This document shows positions 48,423-58,844 of a stretch of DNA of 64,000 nucleotides, one piece after another. The DNA is taken from assembly GCA_039602395.1 (NCBI GenBank), contig JBCNJP010000010.1, forward strand, positions 35,242,590 to 35,306,589, given 5' to 3'. Below the pieces are notes generated by a model that had not been told where the DNA came from, made no database searches, and was given only the letters and a program-made list of their open reading frames with translations. Positions within the stretch are counted from its first letter, which is position 1, and every line of letters begins with the position of its first letter. This DNA comes from Deinandra increscens subsp. villosa (lineage: Eukaryota > Streptophyta > Magnoliopsida > Asterales > Asteraceae). Position numbers and translations under genes: made by a program.

Positions 48423-49034
48423 TGTTAAATCAGATGAATCCTGTAGATGACAGTGAAATAAATAGAGAATTAATGAAATAAATGCGATGGAATAATTAAG
48501 ATGAAATAATTGAGATGAAAATGATCTACTGAATATGACAGTGAAATTAATATATACTGATGGGAATTAGGTAGTGATCTTCTGAAGATGATAGTGTGAT
48601 GAATCCGGAACTGATCAATCAATTAGGTAGATGAACTTTTAGTGATATGGAAGAAGAGAGTAATGAATCGTTTTGGTGATAAAGTTTTGGTTAGAGGGAG
48701 TTGAATAGGAACTGATCAATGAATTTTGGGAAATTTGAAAAATGGTGGGAAGTAATTTGGGGATTAATAGGATCGATCCGGGTGAAAACATCTCAGCTAA
48801 TAAGGACGTGACAGCATTTATCGGATTTAATATAAACTCAATTAATACGATTTGCGTTAATATTTATCTTGAATTTTAAAGAGTTAACATGGACTCAAAA
48901 AGTTAAAACCACCAAACCACAGGAACGCAAATCGTATTTAACTTTATTTTAAACATACCTTTAAAATAATCTTTAAATGTAAAATGGAATACTAAGCAAT
49001 AAATTTAATGATAATTGTATCCTAAAATGACCCT
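48423..49034. other. Upstream region of the TNP1-like gene
   Basis: About 600 AT-rich bases between the minus-strand gene and the tandem array. It probably holds that gene's promoter and first non-coding exon. No clear TATA box or repeat was identified. Confidence 0.35.
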
Positions 49035-50525
49035 CATTGCCCCTAAACACACCTTATTGGGCCGTCATTGGTCCTAACCATGCTTATTGGTTACATACAC
49101 ACCTTACTGGGACTCATTGGTCCCAACTGGCCCTCGTTTCCCCTAAACACGCCTTATTGGGTCTCATTGGTCCTAAACACAACTTATTTGTTACATACAC
49201 ACCTTATTGTGCCATCATTGGTCCTAAACATGCTTATTGGTTACATACACACCTTATTGGGACTAATTGGTCCCAACTGGCCCTCGTTTCCCCTAAACAC
49301 ACCTTATTGGGTCTCATTGGTCCTAAACACAGCTTATTTGTTACATACACACCTTATTGGGCCATCATTGCTCCTAAACATGCTTATTGGTTACATACAC
49401 ACCTTACTGGGACTCATTGGTCCCAACAGGCCCTCGTTTCCCCTAAACACACCTTATTGGGTCTCATTGGTCATAAACACAACTTATTTGTTACATACAC
49501 CTTATTGGGTCTCATTGGTCCTAAACACAACTTATTTGTTACATACACACCTTATTGGGCCATCATTGGTCCTAAACATGCCTATTGGTTACATACACAC
49601 CTTACTGGGACTCATTGGTCCCAACTGGCCCTCGTTTCCCCTAAACTCACCTTATTGGGTCTCATTGGTCCTAAACACAACTTATTTGTTACATACACAC
49701 CTTATTGGGCCATCATTGGTCCTAAACATGCTTATTGGTTACATACACACCTTACTGGGACTCATTGGTCCCAACAGGCCCTCGTTTCCCCTAAACACAC
49801 CTTATTGGGTCTCATTGGTCCTAAACACAACTTATTTGTTACATACACCTTATTGGGCCATCATTGGTCCTAAACATGCTTATTGGTTACATACACACCT
49901 TATTGGGCCATCATTGGTCCTAAACATGCCTATTGGTTACATACACACCTTACTGGGACTCATTGGTCCCAACTGGCCCTCGTTTCCCCTAAACTCACCT
50001 TATTGGGTCTCATTGGTCCTAAACACAACTTATTTGTTACATACACACCTTATTGGGCCATCATTGGTCCTAAACATGCTTATTGGTTACATACACACCT
50101 TACTGGGACTCATTGGTCCCAATTGGCCCTCGTTTCCCCTAAACACACCTTATTGGGTCTCATTGGTCCTAAACACAACTTATTTGTTACATACACCTTA
50201 TTGGGTCTCATTGGTCCTCAACACAACTTATTGGTTACATACACACCTTATTGGGCCATCATTGGTCCTAAACATGCTTATTGGTTACACACACACCTTA
50301 CTGGGACTCATTGGTCTCAACTGACCCTCGTTTCCCCTAAACAAACCTTATTGGGTCTCATTGGTCCTCAACACAACTTATTGGTTACATACACACCTTA
50401 TTGGCCCATCATTGGTTCTAAACACAACTTATTGGTTACATACACACCAATTGGGCCATCATTGGTTCTAAACACAACTTATTGGTTACTTACACACCTT
50501 ATTGGGACTCATTGGTCCTAAACAC
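49035..50525. repeat. 1.5-kb tandem array between the CACTA genes
   Basis: Units of about 150 bp made of subunits of about 45-50 bp (cttattgggNcatcattggtcctaaacatg type). ccctcgtttcccctaaac recurs about every 150 or 196 bp (49,131, 49,281, 49,431, then 49,627 and on). Unit lengths near multiples of three leave two frames open for more than 1 kb, but nothing indicates translation. It lies between divergently read genes. Confidence 0.9.
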
Positions 50526-50629
50526 ATCAAATTGACCCATTTGACCCAAAATTGACCCATTATTTAATTTTTATCTTAAATCTTTTTATATAATTTATTT
50601 AGAATTATAATTCCCCAAAATTTAAGGGG

Positions 50630-51300
50630 GCGTTTAGTTGTGGAAAACAGGGGGTGTTTTCCATTTCTATTTTCCAAGAAAACAAGGAAAACAGAAAATA
50701 GTGTTTTCTGAATTTTAACTAAAAATGGAAAACACCTTTTTTACTGTTTTCTAGGAAAACAGAAAATAGTGTTTTCTAAATTTTAACTAAAAATGGAAAA
50801 CACCTTTTTTACTGTTTTCTGTTTTCTGTTTTCTGTTTTATATTTTCGTTTTCCAAATATATACAAAAGAAAATGGGCGTTCATTTTCTAGGGTTTATAC
50901 GCACAACCGCTCGACCTCTCCTCCGTTACCTCCGTCGCCGTCTGCTCCAACGCATCGTCGACGGAAATCTAATGTAATGTAGAGATAGAAAACAGTTGAT
51001 TTGAACATGTTTTCTAGTTTTCTAATTTTGAAAATGAAAATTCCATCTTTCAATCCGAAATGGGCGTTCTGTTTTTTTGTGTTTAGGGTTTTTGATCGGA
51101 TTGCAATTGTTGATCGTCTCTGTTTTCGAGGATTAGGGTTTTTGTTTAACAGATTGATTTAATAAACAAAAATAGATAAACAAGTATATAACAATAAGTG
51201 GATTTCATACTACTGATTCCAATTCCATACACAAAATTGTTTCCTAATTTACATGTTCATTTCTAAAAAAAAAAAACAGAGCAGTTGCGGGTTGAGGTTC
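50630..51300. other. Region upstream of the Tnp2 pseudogene with agggttt motifs
   Basis: 50,640-50,850 has repeated ggaaaacagaaaatagtgtt words. 50,880-51,150 reads like a plant gene leader: ctagggttt, a CT/CG-rich stretch (ctcgacctctcctccgttac), then agggttttt twice. It replaces the N-terminal third normally found in a Tnp2 protein. It could be a captured host promoter or leader, or the element's own. Confidence 0.4.
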
Positions 51301-52980
51301 ACGGGATAGAGGTAACAGAAATCACAGTGTGTGGCCGGTTCTATCTGTCATTTACAACCTTCCACCATGGTTGTGTATGAAAAGAAAGTTCATCATGCTT
51401 TCGTTATTAATATCGGGAGCGCCTGGAAACGATATTGATGTGTTTTTGGAACCATTAATTGATGACTTAGAGCTGTTATTCGAGGCAGGTGTGGAAACAT
51501 ATGATGCGTATACGCAAGAACAGTTTACTATGCGTGCAGTTGTTTTATGGACGATTAATGACTATCCTGCACTTGGTACACTTTGTGGTTGCCCGTACAG
51601 TGGATTCCGTGGTTGTGTGGTATGTCGGGAAGAAACTAAATGCATTAGGCTTCCTTTCTCAGCCAAGCAGTGTTATGCTGGTCACAGAAGATATCTACCA
51701 TATACGCATGCCTTCCGAAAGCAAACAGAGGCCTTCAGTGGTAAACAAGAGTTGGAAGTTGCTGCTGATCCTATGACCGGAGAACAGATATACGAAGAAG
51801 TTCAACTTATCAGGAACAAATGGGGAAAGGGATTAAGGTGTACTGATTCAGAAATCCCAGAGACCTCAACCGGAAGAGGGGGGAAGATTGATAAGAGAAA
51901 AAGAAAGAACAAATAGAAGCCACCATATTGGAAGAAATTCAATATATGGTTTCGAAGACTTAGATACTGGAGGCATAATAGTGTCCAACATTGCATTGAT
52001 TTCATGCATATTGAAAAGAATGTGGCTGAGAGTCTTGTTGGAACTCTGCTCAACCTTCCCGGAAAGACGAAGGATGGACTGAATGCGAGAAAGGATCTGA
52101 ACTTTTTGGGGTTAAGACCAGAGTTGCAGCCTAAACAGAACAAGAACAACATAGTACTTCCTGCAGCGTGTTACACGTTACAAAAAGATGAAAAGGAAAA
52201 GTTTTGTGACACGTTGTATAACTTGAAGGTTCCACAAGGCTATTGTTCTAACTTTTCTAGTTTGGTTAGTCTAAAGGACAAGAAACTTGTGGGGCTCAAG
52301 TCACATGACTATCATATGCTGATGCAACAGTTTCTGCCAATTGCAATTCGGCCAGTCATGCCTGAACCGACAAGATATGCTATTATAAGGCTCTAGTTTT
52401 TTTTTCAAATCAATATGCAGCAAAGAGATCAACGTCGAAGAGCTAGACAAATTGCAAGCAGATCTTTGTGTCACACTTTGCCTGCTTGAGAAATATTTCC
52501 CGCCATCATTTTTTGATGTTATGCTTCATTTGACGGTGCACCTTACTAGGGAGGTAAAATTATGTGGCCCAATATGCTTTCGATGGATGTATCCATTTGA
52601 AAGGTGTATGAAGGTAATTAAGGGCCACGTGAGAAACAAAACTTATCCAGAAGGGTGCATTGCTGAGGAGAACATTGTAGAAGAAACGATTGAGTTTCTC
52701 AGCGAATACCAAAAAAACATCACAACTATTGGTGTTCCAACTAAAAAGCATAGCAGTGCGGATGGAAGTCCTGGGTCAGCTGGTAGATCAGTTGAAGTCT
52801 CTCCAGAGCTCCTATCGAAAGCGCATTTATTTGTGTTGCTAAATACGCCTGAAATTGAGCATTATATCGAGTAAGTAATTTAGATTATTAACCTTTTTTT
52901 ATCTGTTTAATTAATTATAAACTTTTATAGATAACTTCAATTCATGTAATTGCAGAGAACACATGAAATTTTTGGAAAAG

Positions 52981-54164
52981 TGTGACATCCGAGAATTTCA
53001 AGGTTTACTTCCGTTAGACAATTCCGTTAGTTATGTTATAAGTGTTAACTTAGTAACTAATGCTTAACTAGGCCGAATACGTCCACGACTTTTGGTTGAT
53101 CACCGAACCCGTCCATATGTGTTATGTGTTTAACTATTTATTGTCATTATGTGCAATGTGATTTAAATACATGATTTAGTATTGTGAATAGCATGACAAT
53201 TTATGAATCGTGATTATCTTGCTTAGAATGTGAAATTGACCACTTTTGGGTAACCAGCGAAACTACCGGGCGAAACTATAATGTCGCCCGGCAGTCTATT
53301 GGCTCACTCGTGATCAGAGCCACTTTCGCCTGGCCAGCGAAATTGCCAGCGAAACTAGGCCCTGATATAAAATATCTTAATAAACCCTAGCTCTCCTATT
53401 TGCCTCATTTCACACAAAAACACACACACTCTCCTGAAACTTCTGGAGGTGCACGGAGGTACAATATCAGCCTATCTGACCGTGATCCCGAGAGGACACG
53501 GGGGAGGCAAAGCCGCGATGACGAATGTCCGCAAAACAAAATGGCTGAAGGCTCTGCCTCTACTATACTTAATCGTCAGCTTTGGTACGAACTTCCTTAG
53601 TGCATGGAAACAACGGATTAGCTACCCGCGATATCGGTTGAGCACTTTAATTATACAAGACTAGTACATACCTGATAACTTTGTTACGGACAATAACTTT
53701 ACTAAATAACAAATGTTTATGAATTGACGTATATAACTGAGCATTGCTTTTCACAAACAAATATTACGTATGTATATGTTGACACGATTACGATTATGAG
53801 ACCGGGCCAATGCATGACATGCCCACTGTGAACTCACCAACCGTTAGGTTGACACTTGTGTGGTTTTCACTTTTGCAGATCGTTGAAGAGTATCCACTGG
53901 AGGTTGGCATGGCACAAGAAGATATTTACTTTTATTAAACTAAATTTGAGAATTTGAATTTGAAACAAAGATTTGTAAAGCACGTGGTTAGTGCTAAGAT
54001 ACTTATGCCTTTATTCCGCTGCATAACTTTTGAAACTGTTTTGAAATGAATGTTTTGGACTTTACTCTGATTCGTTTAGTATTTGTAACTAATGGTTGTG
54101 GTCCTGGTTTGCTCGCACCCCTTAACTGTATAAACTCCGTTAGTGGTTATTTGGGGGTGTGACA
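52981..54164 (+). repeat. 1.2-kb solo LTR in the transposase gene
   Basis: TGTGACATCC...GGGGGTGTGACA with perfect duplication aaaag (52976-52980, 54165-54169). Same family as 18,771-21,371 but missing about 1.4 kb, including most agcgaaact repeats. The junction lies near 53,440. Removing it and one duplication restores the exon reading EEHMKFLEK to EHPGRRLND. Confidence 0.92.
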
Positions 54165-54274
54165 AAAAGGAACATCCTGGTCGTAGACTAAATGACCTGA
54201 CTAAGAAGCAGAGCACAACATTTGGTAAATGGTTACGCAACAAGGTCAGCTAAATTTGCTTATTGTTTTAATTC

Positions 54275-54750
54275 CGGATGAACTGTAACTTTCCTGAACA
54301 ACTGACCTGAGTTGTCCGGAACAACTCTATTTTCTATCCGGATGAACTATAACCTTCCTGGTGAACTGAAACTATTTTCTTATAGTTTTAATTCCGGATG
54401 AACTGTAACTTTCCGGAACAATTGACCTGAGTTGTCCGGGATAACTCTATTTTCTATCCAGATGAACTATAACCTTCCTGGTGAACTGAAACTATTTTTC
54501 TTATAGTTTTAATTCCGGATGAACTGTAACTTTCCGGAACAACTGACCTGAGTTGTCCGGAATAACTCTATTTTCTATCCGGATGAACTATAACCTTCCT
54601 GGTGAACTGAAACTACTTTTCTTATAGTTTTAATTCCGGATGAACTGTAACTTTCCGGAACAACTGACCTGAGTTGTCCGGAACAACTTTATTTTATTTT
54701 TGGAAGAGCTATAATCTTCCTATTCCTAATGAACTCTCCTGATGAACCTA
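54275..54750. repeat. Four tandem units of about 120 bp in a transposase intron
   Basis: Unit words: ttccggatgaactgtaactt, gacctgagttgtccgg, ctatccggatgaactataac and ttcctggtgaactgaaact. Lies wholly within the last intron and shares ccggatgaact with the intron array at 46,261. Confidence 0.9.
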
Positions 54751-55910
54751 CTATGAATTTCAGGTTGAAAAGGAGATGGCGGAGTCCCCAGAAACTATAT
54801 CAGAGACCGTTAGGTGGATTTCACATGGTCCGCACAGAAGCGTGAGGAAATATGAAGTATATGACATCAATGGCTATTCATTTCGTACAAAATCTCGAGA
54901 CGGTAGGGTTTACAAGAACATCGGGGTTGGTGTAGAGGTAAATGACATGCACATCTCTAACGAGGTCTTAACCTATGGAAAAAAACCTTACTATGGGGTT
55001 TTAAAAGAGATATGGCTACTAGATTACCATATTAAAACCATCCCTCTATTTATGTGCGACTGGGTTGAGAATACACAGGGGGTCAAAAAAGATAGTCTTG
55101 GTTACACTTTGGTCAACCTTAAAAGACTAGGTCACAAGGAGGACCCGTTCATTTTCGCGTCACAAGCACAACAGTTGTTTTACGTCAAAGACCAGCTGGA
55201 TAAAAAACTGCATATTGTCTTTATGACACCTCCCAGAAATTACAGAGATTATTATGAAGACGATGCCAATGAAGAATTTAGTACGGTAGTTTTTCCTCAC
55301 AACGATAATGTATTGCCATCCGTAGATGCACGTCACAATGTTTACCATAGAGCTGACTGTACTGGAATGATATTACGAAAAAACAACGGTTAATTGATCA
55401 TCATTGTAATGTTTTTGAATCTTAGCAAACTACAGTATCAACAATATTTGTTTTTTTTTCTTTATGTATTCTGGAATATATATAATTATGGATCTTAATT
55501 TTGAGTCAAGTGTTTCCTTTTTTTGATTGTGCCTGCAGGTCTCCTCTCTTTGACCAAACCAGAGTCAATAAAAGTAAAAAATAAACAAACAAAATCAACT
55601 GCTGCTTTAACAAACACAATTACATACATAATCCAAAGGTTATGATTCCATTAATACATTGATCTATAAAATTACAACTGAAAAACTACTAACTTAAAAT
55701 GGAGAAGAAGCGGCTGAAGAAAAATCCCTCTTTTGCTTTCTCACATGCACTTGCTTCTGATCAAGTGAAAAGAGAGAACAAGTCCCTCTTTGCTTTCTCA
55801 CATGCACTTGCTTCTGATCAACTGAAAATGGTGAAGAAGTGGCGAAGAGAAATCGGGTTCATGGGGCCAAAAGGGAGAGAAGCACCTGAAAAATACAAGT
55901 CCTGCAAACC

Positions 55911-56235
55911 TCAACATGTGCCCTTACTGCTGACTGTTATAAAATTACACAATAACTTAAAATCTGCTCGCAGTAAAGCATTTGTATGAACCATTAGAGA
56001 CTCCTCGTCTCCATGGTTTCCACAATAACTTAAAATCTGCTCGCAGGAGATACAGAGTGCAATCTTTCCCTGCACAAGATAAAATTACCAAATCTGAGAC
56101 GAAAATTTCAATCGAATTTCAGTGGTGAAGATGATAACTTACCGTTTTCCACATACGGATGATGCCAATTCCACATTTTTTGCCGTCGATGATGGACGAA
56201 AAACAGAGAGAGAAAGACTGGGAGAAAAGGGTCAT
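55911..56235 (-). CDS. Possible small two-exon gene in CACTA
   Basis: Minus strand: tatatact box near 56,272, ATG at 56235 (MTLFSQSFSLCFSSIIDGKK), exon 1 of exactly 31 codons ending at 56143, intron 56070-56142 with gtaagt and tgcag borders, exon 2 to TGA at 55911; 83 residues. Exon 2 contains a duplicated stretch of about 25 bp (gagcagattttaagttattg). I recognise no domain. The plus-strand frame 55,699-55,989 partly overlaps it and contains a duplicated SLFAFSHALASDQ-type stretch, so either strand could be meaningless. Confidence 0.3.
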
Positions 56236-56379
56236 GGTGGAGATGATGATGAAAACTGATACAGAGAGAGTATATATCGATACTCGAGGGGCGTGGTAGA
56301 TGGAGATTTGAAAGATAAAGTAAATGAAAAAGTAAATGAAATAATCATGATTACAAGCGCCGTGTCGACTGTTGGTATT

Positions 56380-57866
56380 CTTTTAGCCACCTAAAATTAA
56401 TATACCGTGACCATTTGTCATAATTTGTCACGCAGCCAATGTTTTAATATGAGTGGCCATATCACAAGATAATCAAACATGATAAACATATATTATAACC
56501 ATCATATATATATTATAACTACTAATATCATAACTAAATAAACATATAAACTATTGTTCTTAATTTGTTCATAATTAAACATAAACATCCATTAATTAAT
56601 AATCCGGATCACTGCAATCTTCGGATATGTATGATCCTGATGAACTTGCATCGTCATCATCATGATCATCATCATCATCATCTTCTTCTTCTTCTTCTTC
56701 ATCTTCTTCATCTGCTTCATCTGCTTCTTCATGATCTTCTTCATCATCTTCTTCATCTTCATCTTCTTCATCTTCTTCTTCATCTTCTTCTTCGGGTTCA
56801 TTGAATTTTGTATCAAGGACACGAAATAATTTCGCTGTCTCAACATGGTAGGCAAAACAATCAGGAATCTTCTGCGCATATAGTTGCTTCAGGATGTTCT
56901 CATCGTTGTGTTTAATCACAGATTTGTGGGACTTGAAGGATCTTCTTCTCCTGTTACTGTAAACCAAAAAAATACGGTTATGCTTCACATACCAGTAATT
57001 AAGGGAGCGTTGATTATCGGCCATTTGATACAAGAATTGGTGTAAACGAATTGGTGTGGAGAATTTGAGAGAATTGGTGTAGAGAATTTGAGATCAAGAA
57101 AGAGATGGCGGTAAAAAGGAAAATAACAATGATGATGATATATAGGGTAGCAGATTTTAACCCGCTCGAATTAATGGTACAATTGAAAAAAGCGCGTTGT
57201 TTTAGAGGGAAACAAATCTTCTATTTTTCGCCACGCGTTTAATATTTTACCGTGACCATAAAACAAATTTTTGTCACTCACATCCTACCATTTAGTCACG
57301 GTTAATATATGTGGCCATAGGTAATAGATTTTTGTCACTCACAACCTACCGTGACCATTAGTCATCTAATATTTAGTCACACAACCTAATAACAGTGGCC
57401 ATATGTACTAGCTTTTAGCCACATAACTAAGTAAAAAGCGTGGCCATTGCTCACATTTAGCCACGCATAAATAGTTTTGTTTTCTTTTAATTTACTAAGT
57501 AATAAAATCTACTCTTCCGTCACACAACATTATTTAAGCGTGGCCATACATTACTTTTTGGTCACACGAATAAAAAATCATAAAAATTCCGTGGCCGTTT
57601 GGTGCATTTCGCCACTCTTTTTTAAGTGTGACAAATAAGTGCCACATGTTTTTGTAAAACAGTGGCTAAAGCCACTGCACCTGATTGTTGTTGTCACATA
57701 AACAAAAAATACGTGGCTAAAAGGGTCCAAAGGCTATATATTTGGCCACGGGTACAAAATATGTGTGGCTAAAACGAGAATTTCTTACCTTTGGCCACGC
57801 TTTTTTCAAAACAGTGGCTATGCGTTATCAAAAAAACCGTGGCCAAAGCCACTTTTTGACGTAGTG
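56380..57866. repeat. CACTA right subterminal repeats
   Basis: gtggccat, gtggctaa and tggccacg words cluster at 56,400-56,460 and 57,230-57,866 in both orientations, mirroring the left end but without regular tandem units. The small acidic ORF lies between the two clusters. Confidence 0.85.
56596..57024 (-). CDS. Intact 142-aa acidic ORF near the CACTA right end
   Basis: Minus strand, ATG at 57024 (MADNQRSLNYWYVKHNRIFL), no interruption, stop at 56596. Residues 1-75 are basic and look folded (SNRRRRSFKSHKSVIKHNDE, then a Cys and aromatics). Residues 78-125 are almost all Glu/Asp from a ttc/atc trinucleotide tract. The tail is SSSGSYISEDC-rich. A ctatatatc box (about 57,138-57,146) lies about 115 bases upstream. 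Basic head plus acidic tail could suit chromatin or nucleic-acid contact, but this is inference. No family recognised. Confidence 0.5.
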   Translation of the reverse strand: MADNQRSLNYWYVKHNRIFLVYSNRRRRSFKSHKSVIKHNDENILKQLYAQKIPDCFAYHVETAKLFRVLDTKFNEPEEEDEEEDEEDEDEEDDEEDHEEADEADEEDEEEEEEDDDDDDHDDDDASSSGSYISEDCSDPDY

Positions 57867-57869
57867 ATT

Positions 57870-58287
57870 ATTTTGAAAGTATACTTATTTATTTACTTTA
57901 TTTATTCGCGGCACCGCGTAAAGAAATAAATAAATGATTCTATCGTTTCGGCTCGAGCTCGGATATTTCATTATTCAATCTCATAAGGGATTATAATTCG
58001 AAATATTCGCTTAAGCGTTGTCGGGCGTTATAGTGATTTCTCACGACACCGGTTAGGAAAATATAAAAGTTACTTTTTATATTTATCTTTCTTGTTGTTG
58101 AAGTTCCATCGATCTAGGATGGACCTTTCTGTTGGTTATTATACAAACGTGGGAATTGTCAAGGTTGGACGTTTACGTGCATAGTGTTTATTAATAATAT
58201 TAATAAATCAAGTCATACACATGTATATACGTATATATATACGGTCAAAGTATAGGTTTGACCTTTGATTTTTGACGGGTTGTCACA
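57870..58287 (-). repeat. 5' LTR of the gypsy element, outer part
   Basis: Continuation of the 5' LTR after the CACTA insertion; matches 34,371-34,785. The two parts total about 3,981 bp. Confidence 0.9.
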
Positions 58288-58449
58288 CGGTGGGGCAGGT
58301 GACGAAGGCAGCGGTATTAGTGGCGGACGGGCGGCGAGTAAAGGTGGGGGAGGCAGACCTAGGCGAGCGTTGAGCTCGACGAGGCGTTGTTGGTTTTTCT
58401 CGAGAGTAGCCCACAATTCATCGAGCAACAACATAAATTTTGAAGTCAT
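58288..58449 (-). CDS. Pro-rich ORF of the small outer element, N-terminal part
   Basis: ATG at 58449 (MTSKFMLLLDELWATLEKNQ), 33 bases after the LTR end, then a short helical stretch followed by Pro-rich sequence up to the insertion point. It continues in frame at 30,855. The whole protein would be about 315 residues. The lack of other stops suggests that the reading frame was intact when the insertion struck. Confidence 0.6.
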
Positions 58450-58482
58450 GACGGAGGTGAATTCGTCAATGAAAGCACCAAT

Positions 58483-58844
58483 TGATAGGTTTACGGAGAA
58501 AACCTACAAACTCCCAAAATAGACCCGTAGAGTGGGTTAGGCTCCAAAGAATAAAAAGGAAGAATACTAGAACTTTTGATCAATTTTTCTCTGCTTATCT
58601 TTTTATTAAACCAAAACAACTTTAAGTACTAAACGAAAGCAAACTAGTCTCCTACTTTACTGGAATAAACAAATCATTGAATCATGGGATAATGGAAAAC
58701 ATGGAGAGTAAATTGGGGAGCATGCAAACGTGACTAATCTGTCGAACAAGTCATCCATTAGTTTCTTAGGCTTGCTTATAATCCTTTTGGGTATAGAAGT
58801 CGGGCTAATCCATGGGATCCTCTGATGTAGGTCGGGTCGTATCA
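58483..58844 (-). repeat. 5' LTR of the small outer element
   Basis: A 362-bp partner of 29901-30263. The PBS-like attggtgctttcattga follows in minus sense at about 58,466-58,482. Confidence 0.85.

Larger units (their letters stand above)
51320..55393 (+). pseudogene. CACTA transposase (Tnp2 type), broken and truncated
   Basis: Exon 1 (about 51,320-52,870): Transposase_21 core (SVWPVLSVIYNLPPW, LGTLCGCPYSGFRGCVVC, FMHIEKNVAESLVGTLLN, LVGLKSHDYHMLMQQ) and the DUF4218 region (FFDVMLHLTVHL, FRWMYPFERCMKVIKGHVRN). The intron 52,871-52,955 has gtaag...tgcag borders. Exon 2 starts at 52,956, is split by a solo LTR and ends at 54,244. The intron 54,245-54,763 is full of tandem repeats. The last exon, 54,764-55,393, gives DUF4216 (YGVLKEIWLLDYH, DPFIFASQAQQLFYV). 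TAG at 51914-51916 and at 52394-52396, the latter followed by a shift at a T tract, interrupt it. The first several hundred residues are missing. The enzyme would cut the CACTA ends. Confidence 0.88.
43887..57866 (+). mobile_element. CACTA (En/Spm) DNA transposon, 14 kb
   Basis: Ends CACTACGTCAAAA and TTTTTGACGTAGTG, a 13-bp perfect inverted repeat extended to about 28 bp (ctttggccacgg). Perfect 3-bp duplication att (43884-43886, 57867-57869), with the empty site preserved in the other LTR at about 34,368. It holds a minus-strand Transposase_24-like gene, a plus-strand Tnp2-like transposase pseudogene, two possible small minus-strand genes, subterminal repeats at both ends and a 1.5-kb tandem array between the divergent genes. 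Confidence 0.95.
30861..58287 (-). mobile_element. Ty3/gypsy (Tekay-like) element with 4-kb LTRs, split by CACTA
   Basis: 3' LTR 30861-34785, internal region 34786-40323, 5' LTR 40324-43886 plus 57870-58287. The PBS ttggtatcagagcc and the PPT cagggggagaa flank the internal region. The duplication is tggtg (30856-30860) against cggtg (58288-58292), one mismatch. The first 27 bp of the LTR end (40324-40350) are missing at 30861. Gag, protease, RT, RNase H and integrase remnants follow in the usual order. LTR divergence is about 2% by hand count over the first 850 bp. Confidence 0.88.
29901..58844 (-). mobile_element. Small outer LTR element split by a 27-kb insertion
   Basis: LTRs of 363 bp (29901-30263) and 362 bp (58483-58844), same orientation, with the perfect duplication acatc outside both (29896-29900, 58845-58849). 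The two internal pieces total about 0.8 kb and hold one ORF, so the original element was only about 1.5 kb. No pol. The PBS side reads attggtgctttcattga, the PPT side agggtgggagtat. By eye the LTRs differ at about 7 sites plus an indel. It looks like a small non-autonomous (TRIM or TR-GAG type) gypsy-related element. Confidence 0.88.

Noticed and set aside
49037..50521. Open frames of 278, 418 and 212 residues over the tandem array
   Set aside because: They arise because repeat units are near multiples of three bases and lack stops; two frames are open at once and the peptides are just translated repeats.
49035..50525. Regular repeats suggesting a CRISPR array
   Set aside because: Repeats are long, contiguous and diverged, with no unique spacers, in a plant transposon.
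50880..50995. Possible start of a host gene (MGVHFLGFIRTTARPL)
   Set aside because: Stops after about 35 residues with no downstream exon I could recognise; kept only as a leader-like region.
56565..56804. His/Leu-rich ORF on the plus strand
   Set aside because: Antisense of the trinucleotide tract coding the acidic tail of the minus-strand ORF.
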